A DNA stretch of 64,000 nucleotides, from positions 1 through 64,000 of the forward strand of contig JADJPG010000007.1 in assembly GCA_016713365.1 (NCBI GenBank), in the 5' to 3' direction. Numbering within the stretch: the first letter of the stretch is position 1; each line of letters starts with the position of its first letter. The notes beneath the pieces were generated by a model, which was given only the letters and a program-made list of their open reading frames with translations, searched no databases and was not told where the DNA came from. A program made the translations under genes and the position numbers. Origin of the DNA: Verrucomicrobiota bacterium. GTDB taxonomy: Bacteria; Verrucomicrobiota; Verrucomicrobiia; Limisphaerales; JADJPG01. Below, in pieces: positions 19,441 through 26,743 of this stretch.

Positions 19441-19446
19441 CCCGGA

Positions 19447-20793
19447 CTACGGTTTGAACGGATCGAGCAATCGGGTCCTCTTCTGGTTCGGCACCTCGAC
19501 CGCCTCCCAATCGAGGAAATACGCGCCTTCCTTGCCCATGATCTCGCGCATCAGCCGGCTGCGGGCGTTGGCCCGGGAGTCGGAAGGCGGCTCGCTTCGC
19601 GCGTTGGCCGGATGCTGGGGCGCCCATCCTCCGCTGTGATCCGCAAGAGCCATCCCGAGGCTTCGTTCCGGATCGACGTGGTGATATTCGAGGTCCTGTG
19701 ATTCCAGCCAAGGGTTTCCCCATTCGATTCCCTCCTGTGCGCAGAAGGCGGATAATAAATGCTCCTTGCTCACCCAGTCCACGATCCCGATCAGCGAACT
19801 CCGATCCGTCGCCAGCGCACGATGGACGCGTTCCCAAAGATTGAGCAGCACATCGGTCTCGGTATCACGACCAGCGAAGAGTTGCTTCGCCTTCTGCCGA
19901 AACAGGTCGAGCAGTTCAAGCGCATCAGCCGTTGAGCCGTCGCACAAGGAAACTGTCCACGGCGGGTTGAGCGTCCGGGAGATCTGCCGGAACGCCGTCA
20001 CCGCATCGCCGAGAACAAGCATTGGCATTTCATCAGCATCCAGCAGATCGAGCACGAGGCGCGTGGTGCCAACCTTGAGAAACAGCGAGGCCGGCTGGAC
20101 GTTGGTGTCGCCGTGGATCAAGTGGAGCCGACGATACAATCGCGGGTCCGCGAGCGGTTCATCACGCGTGTTGATGATGGCGCGGTTGTGCTGAACCCAC
20201 TCAAAGAAATCGTTCTGGATGTAGTCCGCGCGCTGGCTGATTTGAAACGGGACGGGTTCATCGCGAGGGGCGACGTCGATGCGTCCCCTCGTCGGCTTCA
20301 TGCTGCCGACCCTTCCCGCACCCGTGTAGAGCACGCGCAGGGTCAGAAACGCCAGCAGTGAAAGCACGTTCTTCTCGTGCAAAGGCGCGCAGCGGTCGAG
20401 GGAGTAATTCTCGTGGCAACCGAACGTCGCGCCGGTGTAGTGGTCGATGTTGTTGCGGATGAAATGAACTTGGCCCTCAAGCCCGAGCGCACGGACCGCT
20501 TCGAGCAGGAGAAGATCGCCGGCGCGATCATACCGGACCACATCGAGCGCGGAGACGCACTCCGGCGTGCAGTATTCGAGATGCTGCATGTCTATGTAGA
20601 CGCGACCGCCATTGAAGAGGAATCCTCCATTGCCGGCCGGTTCATCCCAGTCGCGATCGTGCTGATCGATCAAACCGTAGCGGTGATTCTCGAAGAGCCA
20701 GTCGCGAACGCGCGGAAGAACTTCGTGAAGCTGAAGTGGGGGATCGACGAGGCAACCGTATTCCGTTTCCAAGCCTGTGATGCGTCTCGACAT
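19447..20793 (-). CDS. pafA: Pup/UBact-protein ligase PafA
   Basis: 448 aa from ATG 20793 (MSRRITGLETEYGC); an in-frame ATG at 20820 is possible. Glutamine-synthetase-like carboxylate-amine ligase fold of the PafA/Dop family: Mg-ATP glutamates in GLETEYG (E9, E11), the catalytic Asp in GGRVYIDMQHLEY (D68), then IRNNIDHYTGATFGCHENY, FQISQRADYIQ, RAIINTRDEPLADPRLYRR and LHLIHGDTNVQ. It lacks the ~35-residue insertion after the first strand that marks Dop, which identifies it as the ligase. Expected reaction: phosphorylate the tag's C-terminal Glu with ATP and join it to substrate Lys side chains. The usual H-P-E-Y reads H-L-E-Y here. It is the last gene of the operon, 102 bp after prcA. Confidence 0.92.
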   Translation of the reverse strand: MSRRITGLETEYGCLVDPPLQLHEVLPRVRDWLFENHRYGLIDQHDRDWDEPAGNGGFLFNGGRVYIDMQHLEYCTPECVSALDVVRYDRAGDLLLLEAVRALGLEGQVHFIRNNIDHYTGATFGCHENYSLDRCAPLHEKNVLSLLAFLTLRVLYTGAGRVGSMKPTRGRIDVAPRDEPVPFQISQRADYIQNDFFEWVQHNRAIINTRDEPLADPRLYRRLHLIHGDTNVQPASLFLKVGTTRLVLDLLDADEMPMLVLGDAVTAFRQISRTLNPPWTVSLCDGSTADALELLDLFRQKAKQLFAGRDTETDVLLNLWERVHRALATDRSSLIGIVDWVSKEHLLSAFCAQEGIEWGNPWLESQDLEYHHVDPERSLGMALADHSGGWAPQHPANARSEPPSDSRANARSRLMREIMGKEGAYFLDWEAVEVPNQKRTRLLDPFKP

Positions 20794-20895
20794 GAGATTG
20801 GGTGACCTGTGCGGCAGCATGCCCGTTCTTCAGCACGAAAGACAAGGCACAAGGCGTGACAAACCGGCAACGCGACAACGAAACCGGACGGAGCG

Positions 20896-21609
20896 TTACT
20901 TGATCTCCAGCGGACGATATTGCACCGGGCCGGGAAGTCTTCGATCAATCAATGCCGTCTCGACAGTTTTGCCGGAAACAGTCGTCGGCAGACTGTCCGG
21001 CACCCGGAACTCTCCCAGAGTTCGTCCATCGACCATCGCCTGCCAGAGCGCGAGGCACAGGCCCGCCACCCGCGCGAGCGAATCCTCCGGTTTCAACTTG
21101 TCCCGCAGCCACGCACTCGCCTCCGCCTCGACCTTCCGATCGGCGGCGGCGATGAGAACGCCCGAGGTTTCGTAGTGATGATGTCCGTCGTAGTGAAGAC
21201 GCACGAGGCTGTCCTGCGCTGGCGTCTCGCCGAGTTCCGTAAAGATCGCCTCGACGATGAACGGCGGAGAGAAAATCTGCTCAAAACTGCTCTTGAGTGT
21301 CGTGCTCAATGCAAAGCTGATGAGGCGCCGAAGCGTGACGTCCTTCGACGACCGGTTGAATCCTTCGACATGCGCCGCTTCGATCGCAGCCTGGCGCAGC
21401 TTCTCGATATCGACCGGATGCCCGAGCGCGGCAAACCCATGGCGATCGTAAACCTCGAAGACCTTGGAATGACCGATTCCAACTCCCAGCATGAGTATTC
21501 CCTCGGGGCGGGACACCGCGAACACCGGCGTGGCACCCTTCATCTGTTCGGAGATGTATTCGCGACGATTCCCGATCGCCTCGAGCCAACGATACGGTTC
21601 TTCAGTCAT
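20896..21609 (-). CDS. prcA: 20S proteasome alpha subunit
   Basis: 237 aa. Starts MTEEPYRWLEAIGNRREYIS and carries proteasome-fold strands (ATPVFAVSRPEGILMLGVGI, KVFEVYDRHGFAALGHPVDIE), then EKLRQAAIEAAHVEGFNRSS and LFTELG-type segments. There is no N-terminal Thr, as expected for a structural alpha subunit whose rings gate the chamber and dock the ATPase. The N-terminal ~10 residues would form the gate. The start codon overlaps the prcB stop by 4 bp (ATGA), ensuring coupled synthesis of both ring types. Confidence 0.92.
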   Translation of the reverse strand: MTEEPYRWLEAIGNRREYISEQMKGATPVFAVSRPEGILMLGVGIGHSKVFEVYDRHGFAALGHPVDIEKLRQAAIEAAHVEGFNRSSKDVTLRRLISFALSTTLKSSFEQIFSPPFIVEAIFTELGETPAQDSLVRLHYDGHHHYETSGVLIAAADRKVEAEASAWLRDKLKPEDSLARVAGLCLALWQAMVDGRTLGEFRVPDSLPTTVSGKTVETALIDRRLPGPVQYRPLEIK

Positions 21610-22361
21610 TGCATTGACTCCTTCCAGAACTGCTCCTGTTCAGCCACCGAGATGGATCGGATGCCGGCGGGGGCTACGAGTTTGATCGTCGCAAAGAGTT
21701 TCTTCTCGGGATGCACGCCGCCGGTGGCGGTATCGAACTCCGCCGCCGTCATCAAAAGGCGATTGGCGAGAACCGTGGCCTGGCTGACGGACATCTCGGC
21801 CGGCTTGGGCTGGCCCCAGCGCTCCAGGAAGCTCAGCACGCTCTTGATGCTGCCACTGCCGCTGCCGCTGCCGGCGTAGTTGGTGGCCTCGAACTGCGCG
21901 CCTAGCGGATCGTAGAAATAGATCTGAGGTTTCGCCGACGGATCGTTGGCCTCCACGCCGGCAAAAATCGGCGCGACCACGCCGAAGCCCTGAATCGTTC
22001 CCGCCAGATTGTTGCGGAGCAATTGGGACAGCGCGCGAATCTTCGCGGGAAGGCTCATCGGTTGAAACTGACTTCGACGGTAATACTCGAAGGAAGTCTG
22101 AAGCATCCGTCCCATCTCAAAGGCCGTCGCTGGCGATCCAGCAATCGCCATCAGCGAATGGGAGTCGAGTTCGAGGATCTTCTCGGTCTTGTCGGAGAAG
22201 ACGATGTTGCCAGCGGTGGCGCGATGATCACCAGCGATCACGCCGTCCGCGCAATGAAAGGCGAAGACCGTCGTGGCATGAAGCGGCGGCACCGACGGAG
22301 CGTTGGAACCTGCCTGCGGGATGACCGTCTTCGGCAGGAGCGCCAGAAAATCGCCGTTCAT
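21606..22361 (-). CDS. prcB: 20S proteasome beta subunit (catalytic)
   Basis: 251 aa. A 29-residue propeptide ends at LHA before Thr30, giving the mature N-terminus TTVFAFHCADGVIAGDHRAT. Mature Asp16 and Lys32 align with catalytic Asp17 and Lys33 of actinobacterial PrcB, one residue earlier because of a single deletion in the GVIAGD loop. Downstream YAGSGSGSGSIKSVL supplies the conserved GSG, and FDTATGG the late Asp. It is the Ntn-hydrolase that degrades unfolded polypeptides inside the chamber. The start overlaps the UBact/Pup stop codon (ATGA) and its own stop overlaps prcA. Confidence 0.93.
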   Translation of the reverse strand: MNGDFLALLPKTVIPQAGSNAPSVPPLHATTVFAFHCADGVIAGDHRATAGNIVFSDKTEKILELDSHSLMAIAGSPATAFEMGRMLQTSFEYYRRSQFQPMSLPAKIRALSQLLRNNLAGTIQGFGVVAPIFAGVEANDPSAKPQIYFYDPLGAQFEATNYAGSGSGSGSIKSVLSFLERWGQPKPAEMSVSQATVLANRLLMTAAEFDTATGGVHPEKKLFATIKLVAPAGIRSISVAEQEQFWKESMQ

Positions 22362-22534
22362 TGGCCGGTCCGTTGGCGATAGCGCCGGGCTTGATCGGGA
22401 TCGACCTTGCGCATTTTCTTGAGCAACTCCTCCGTGTTGGGTTTCTCGACTTGCGGGGAGCGCGGCCCTTCACCGCCTCCTCCGCCACCGGGGACCGGAG
22501 CAACCGGAGGTGTTTTTCGCATTTGGTCAGGCAT
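22358..22534 (-). CDS. ubact: Prokaryotic ubiquitin-like tag protein (UBact/Pup-type), 58 aa
   Basis: 58-residue protein starting MPDQMRKTPPVAP at ATG 22534. It has a flexible Gly/Pro-rich front half (a run of six Gly at residues 16-21), a predicted amphipathic helix (TEELLKKMRKVDPDQARRY, 34-52) and the C-terminus RQRTGQ. Ending in Gly-Gln next to dop/pafA is diagnostic of a pupylation tag; the terminal Gln must be deamidated to Glu by Dop before ligation. The central ARRYRQRTGQ resembles the C-terminus of mycobacterial Pup (RAYVQKGGQ). The Gly/Pro-rich front matches the UBact form described from Gram-negative phyla. A second in-frame ATG (residue 5) is possible. It lies 17 bp after dop and overlaps prcB by 4 bp. 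Confidence 0.9.
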   Translation of the reverse strand: MPDQMRKTPPVAPVPGGGGGGEGPRSPQVEKPNTEELLKKMRKVDPDQARRYRQRTGQ

Positions 22535-22551
22535 AATCAATTGTGGGTTGG

Positions 22552-24072
22552 TTAAACGATCTTTGCAAATTTGAGCTGGGCCAAATCCTCCACCGTCTTC
22601 GCCGCGCTGATGATCTTCAGGCTGTCTTTCACGAGAGTCGCGTCGAAGAGATCGCGCAAATCGAGCTCGATCTTTTTCTCCGCGCCTTTGAGCAAAATAT
22701 AGTCCCACTGAGTTGCGTGGACAGCGGAGCCGAACTTCTCGATGCAACGGCCCCGCACTGCCGCCCGCGTCGTCGGCGGCGGACACAGGCTGTGGCTCTT
22801 CAGTGATTCCAACGGATAGGGCACGCGGAACGCATGCTGGTCCATCAATGCGTAAAACAGCCCCTGTTCGCGGTCCAGAAGGTGGTAAGATAAATCCAGA
22901 CTGCGCAGCCACGGATCATCTGGCCCCAGCTTTTCCGCCTCCCGGAACTGTTCAATCAGCTGATACTTGGCGGACCAATCGAGGCGGTCCGATGTAGACA
23001 ACGGATCGCGTTCCAGATCGTTCAGTACTTCGTCCCATGCCTCGACGACCGCCTTCCACTCGGCATCGAGCCCGGGACAAAACTCCCGCACGAGAGTGAG
23101 ATACTCGCGTTGAATATCGATCGCGGAGGTCTTGTACCCCTGAGTGTCGCGGCACAGCCATTTCCAGCTGGAATCTCGCGAGATGGTTTTGATGGTCTGA
23201 ATCGGATCCGCCACGCGAGGCACGCGATCGGGCGGCGCGCCATTCAACAGCGCCTGCAAGACCAGCGCCGTTGTCCCAATCTTCAACCACGTGGAATAGA
23301 GAGATAGATTCGCATCACCCACGATGACATGAAACCGCCGGTAGAGCTGGTTGTTCGCATGCGGTTCGTCGCGAGTGTTGATAATCGGCCTTCGCTGCAT
23401 CGTATCGACGCTCTGGAGCTCCGAGAAAAAGTCGCTGCGTTGCGAGACTTGAAATCCTGGACCGACAAACTTGTCCTCCTCCTCCCAGCCATACTTGCCC
23501 GCCCCGCAAACGATCTGGCGAGTGACGAAGAACGCGACCATCGACGAACTCAACAAATCCCACGGCAGCTTCCGTGGCATGAGATCGTTCTCATGGCAGC
23601 CGTAGCTGTGGCCACGAAAGTCGGTGTTGTTCTTGTAAAGCAGGACCGGATTGTCGGAGTTCTGATTGAGATTGCGAACGCACGCCATCAGCAGGGCGTC
23701 CCCGGCATAGTCCTGCTGGAGAATCTCAACAAGGCGGCTGCATTCCGGCGAGCAATACTCTGGATGCGCGTGGTCATTGTAGAAGCGCGCTCCATTTCGG
23801 AGCACCAGATCGCTCTTAATCTCGCTGAATGTTAACGCGCGCTGTGCGTCCTGCGCGAAGTAGTTCGCCTCGTCAGTGTCCTGAAGCAGTTCCTTCACCC
23901 GGAAGCCACGCGCGTCGCAGTGCGGATCTTCGCAGCTGTAATCCCAGCGCATGCGAACTCCCGGAGCCGTGGCGTTGCGCACGAGGGCAATGGATTCAGA
24001 GACAACATCCACGCCTTCGGGATTCTGGCGGGTGATCCCGATCTCGGTTTCGGTGCCGAACTGGATGTCCAT
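22552..24072 (-). CDS. dop: Deamidase/depupylase Dop
   Basis: 506 aa, the same size as mycobacterial Dop. Starts MDIQFGTETEIGI with Mg-ATP glutamates E8 and E10. The ~35-residue Dop-specific insertion follows the first strand, and MRWDYSCEDPHCDARGFR (41-58) matches the Dop signature rather than PafA. Catalytic Asp100 in ARFYNDHAHPEYCSPE; then YKNNTDFRGHSYGCHEN, FQVSQRSDFFSELQS, RPIINTRDEPHANNQLYRR and HVIVGDANLS. Roles: convert the tag's C-terminal Gln to Glu and remove the tag from substrates. It follows the ATPase gene after 119 bp and precedes the tag gene by 17 bp. Confidence 0.94.
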   Translation of the reverse strand: MDIQFGTETEIGITRQNPEGVDVVSESIALVRNATAPGVRMRWDYSCEDPHCDARGFRVKELLQDTDEANYFAQDAQRALTFSEIKSDLVLRNGARFYNDHAHPEYCSPECSRLVEILQQDYAGDALLMACVRNLNQNSDNPVLLYKNNTDFRGHSYGCHENDLMPRKLPWDLLSSSMVAFFVTRQIVCGAGKYGWEEEDKFVGPGFQVSQRSDFFSELQSVDTMQRRPIINTRDEPHANNQLYRRFHVIVGDANLSLYSTWLKIGTTALVLQALLNGAPPDRVPRVADPIQTIKTISRDSSWKWLCRDTQGYKTSAIDIQREYLTLVREFCPGLDAEWKAVVEAWDEVLNDLERDPLSTSDRLDWSAKYQLIEQFREAEKLGPDDPWLRSLDLSYHLLDREQGLFYALMDQHAFRVPYPLESLKSHSLCPPPTTRAAVRGRCIEKFGSAVHATQWDYILLKGAEKKIELDLRDLFDATLVKDSLKIISAAKTVEDLAQLKFAKIV

Positions 24073-24191
24073 AGCTGCAACAGTTGCGTCCGTGTCTGTT
24101 TGTGCCGCCCGATCCAGCTACACCGCTGGCGCGGGTGATGCGGTCGTTTCTTCGACCGCCAAGGGTTGATTGGTATTCGTCAACGCTGGAA

Positions 24192-25886
24192 CTAAATCGT
24201 TCCCGACGAATGAATGCGTTCCGCCGGACGATAGGGCGATAGACGCACGACATTGCCGGGATCAAAATCGGTAAGTTTCAACCAGTCTTCAGTGATGTCG
24301 CTCGGCGGGAAGAGATCGTTCTCGCGATACTCTTTCATGAGCGCCTTCAATAAATCCTGGCGGCTGAGTGGCGATTCATCGCCAATCTCAATGGAGCGTT
24401 TGATGGCATACTCCTTCGCGCGCTCGACAATCGCCGCGATGATGGCGCCACTGGAGAGATCGCCGCGGTAAAGGTAATCGTGTCGACCGCTGCGATAGGT
24501 GACGTCGAGGAAACGATTCTCATCGGTCTTCTCGTAGTGGGCGTCGACGACGCAATCGACAAGCGCGTCCCGCGGCTCCGCAAGCGGAAGTTCGTCCTTG
24601 AGATAGATGCGATAAATCTCGCGCGCCGCTTCCTTGTCCGGACGTCGCACGCGAATCTTCCGATCAATGCGCCCGGGACGAAGGATGGCGGGATCAATCA
24701 AGTCAGCGCGATTGGACGCAATGATGATCACGACATTCTGGAGCACTTCCAACCCGTCCATCTCGGTGCAGAACATTGGCACGAGCGTGGAAAGGATGTT
24801 CGAGCCGACCCGGCCGGCGTGGCGAGTGCCCAGAATGGACTCCGCCTCGTCGATGAAGAGGAACGCCAGATGTCCTTCGGCCGCTTTTTCGCGGCATTGC
24901 GTGAACAAGTCCCGGACCTGGCGTTCCGATTCACCGAGCCACATGTTGAGCACCTCCGGTCCCTTCACACTGAGGAAGAACTCGGGATGGTCCTCACCGG
25001 TTTTCTCCCGGATCTGCAGCCGCAAATTGTGGGCCGTGGCTTTGCCCAGCAGCGTCTTTCCACAACCCGGCGGGCCGTAGAGCAAAAAGCCCTTGGGGAC
25101 CGGGTGGTTGAATCGCTTGAACAGCTTTGCGTGAAGGAAGGGCATCTCAATCGAATCGCGGATGCCCTGCACGGCTTCCATCTGGCCACCGATATCTTTC
25201 CACAAGATCGGCTCCACCCGGGTCAGTGTCCGATCCAACCGTTTCGCGGTGCCGATCACTTCCACGGCGACGCGTTGGTTGGGATCGAGACGGATCTCCA
25301 ATCCCGCCTTGAGCTTGTCCTTCGAGAGAAGCGTCGAGCGAATGACAACGAGGTCCGAAATGCCCGATTCGTTGCCGACACGAATCCGACCGTCGGAGAG
25401 CAGTTCAACAACCTTGACGACTGGACCGTTCTTATCGAACCCGAAGGAATCGGTGACGGCGAACGCTTCGTTCAAGAGAACGCGGGAGCCGGTATCCAGG
25501 GTCGCTTCCGGAATCGCCGGATCGAGATTGCAAACGTAGTCGGTGCCGTTGGCGCAAACCAATGCCCGGCCTTGCGGGAGCTTCTGCAACAAGGTGCCGA
25601 GGCGAAGCGCCGGGGCGCGGAGCTTGTCAACGGCTTCACTGAGTTTTTCCACGGCGTTGCGCGCCTGGTCTTGCAGCTCTTCCATCTCCTCGATCCGGCG
25701 GCGCAATTGCAGGAAATCGGGAGGCACCGGCCCCTGCATTGCAACTTTGTGGGAAATCAAATCGAGCAGCTGAAGAGTGGAGAGTTCGGAGGAGTTATCG
25801 AGGGGCGGAAACTGGTCCACTGGAGGCGTCTCCTGCCCCTGAGACGAACCACCCGGTTGTGGTCGGCCTTTGTTGGACTTGTTCAC
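24192..25886 (-). CDS. arc: Proteasomal AAA+ unfoldase ARC/Mpa-type
   Basis: 564 aa. An N-terminal Pro/Gln-rich tail (1-35) is followed by a coiled coil (about 57-92, LRRRIEEMEELQDQARNAVE) that in this family binds the ubiquitin-like tag. Two OB folds follow (about 95-220), then a single AAA+ domain: Walker A GPPGCGKT (271-278), Walker B LAFLFIDEAES (340-350), arginine region ILRPGRIDRK. It unfolds tagged substrates and feeds them to PrcAB. The C-terminus reads ERIHSSGTI and lacks the penultimate-Tyr GQYL tail that mycobacterial Mpa uses to open the 20S gate. First gene of the operon; the promoter should lie in 25887-26050, shared with the divergent pseudopilin. Confidence 0.93.
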   Translation of the reverse strand: MNKSNKGRPQPGGSSQGQETPPVDQFPPLDNSSELSTLQLLDLISHKVAMQGPVPPDFLQLRRRIEEMEELQDQARNAVEKLSEAVDKLRAPALRLGTLLQKLPQGRALVCANGTDYVCNLDPAIPEATLDTGSRVLLNEAFAVTDSFGFDKNGPVVKVVELLSDGRIRVGNESGISDLVVIRSTLLSKDKLKAGLEIRLDPNQRVAVEVIGTAKRLDRTLTRVEPILWKDIGGQMEAVQGIRDSIEMPFLHAKLFKRFNHPVPKGFLLYGPPGCGKTLLGKATAHNLRLQIREKTGEDHPEFFLSVKGPEVLNMWLGESERQVRDLFTQCREKAAEGHLAFLFIDEAESILGTRHAGRVGSNILSTLVPMFCTEMDGLEVLQNVVIIIASNRADLIDPAILRPGRIDRKIRVRRPDKEAAREIYRIYLKDELPLAEPRDALVDCVVDAHYEKTDENRFLDVTYRSGRHDYLYRGDLSSGAIIAAIVERAKEYAIKRSIEIGDESPLSRQDLLKALMKEYRENDLFPPSDITEDWLKLTDFDPGNVVRLSPYRPAERIHSSGTI

Positions 25887-26050
25887 GAAATGAGTCTACA
25901 CCGAAAAACGAATGAGGCAAATAAGTCGTTCTAAAATCCGAAAAGATTCCTGCGCGCAATCGATCAAACCCCGCGACCAAGGGGCGACTGCTTTACACGA
26001 TTGGCCGTCGCCTTTCTTGCGCCTCACAACTCACTCCACTACGGTGAGGC

Positions 26051-26740
26051 ATGTTCCGAGCAGGCCACTCCAATCGCCGCCAGGCATTCACGCTGATTGA
26101 ACTGCTGGTCGTCATCGCCATCATCGGCATTCTCGCCAGCATGTTGCTGCCGGCTCTATCGAAGGCGAAAGGCAAGGCGCTGCGGATTTCCTGCATTAAC
26201 AACCTGCGCCAGACCGGGCTGGCTCTCCGCATGTGGGCCGACGATAACGACGGTCGATTCCCCTGGCGTCAGTCCATCCACAACGGTGGCAGCCAGGGTG
26301 AAATTGAGGCTTGGAAAAGCTTCACGCTGATCCGGAATGAAATATCCACCCCTCGAGTGTTCCGCTGTCCTAGTGATGGAGATCGGGATCGCGCTTACGA
26401 CTGGACGGATACTCCGGGGAACGGATTTGAAGCCATGAAGAACTCAGCGTTGAGCTATTTCATCGGAACCGACTCGGACGAGAATCATCCGGGAGTGCAG
26501 GTGGCAGGAGATCGCAACATCACGGGGACCGACGGTCAGAACTGCGATTCCGCCCAGATTGTCGGATTCGCTACGCTACTCGATCCGCTCACCGCGCGCT
26601 GGCAGGGGAACATCCACAATGACGCGGGGAATATGCTGATGGGCGACAGCAGTGTGCAGCAACTTTCGATGAGCGGCTTGCGAAGGCACCTCGGGCAGAC
26701 CGGGGATCCGAACCAGTTCAATCACATCCTTAAACCGTAG
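26051..26740 (+). CDS. Type II secretion pseudopilin-like protein (xcpT/DUF1559 type)
   Basis: 229 aa. Type IV prepilin leader: RRQAFTLIELLVVIAIIGIL, with processing expected before the Phe and Glu at mature position 5, followed by ASMLLPALSKAKGKALRISC. The globular part has NNLRQTGLALRMWADDNDG, NHILKP at the end, and the H/GD segment NMLMGDSSVQ seen in these proteins. Such single-gene pseudopilins are very numerous in Verrucomicrobia, and their individual roles are unknown. It is exported to the inner membrane or periplasm. Divergent from the ARC gene. Confidence 0.85.
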   Translation: MFRAGHSNRRQAFTLIELLVVIAIIGILASMLLPALSKAKGKALRISCINNLRQTGLALRMWADDNDGRFPWRQSIHNGGSQGEIEAWKSFTLIRNEISTPRVFRCPSDGDRDRAYDWTDTPGNGFEAMKNSALSYFIGTDSDENHPGVQVAGDRNITGTDGQNCDSAQIVGFATLLDPLTARWQGNIHNDAGNMLMGDSSVQQLSMSGLRRHLGQTGDPNQFNHILKP

Positions 26741-26743
26741 TCG

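Noticed and set aside
22358..22912. 184-codon version of the tag gene starting inside dop
   Set aside because: It would overlap dop by 360 bp and its first ~126 residues are Arg-rich shadow sequence. The Pup-like part begins at 22534, right after dop.
24480..25934. 484-codon plus-strand open frame
   Set aside because: Antisense of the ARC ATPase, whose motifs are unambiguous.
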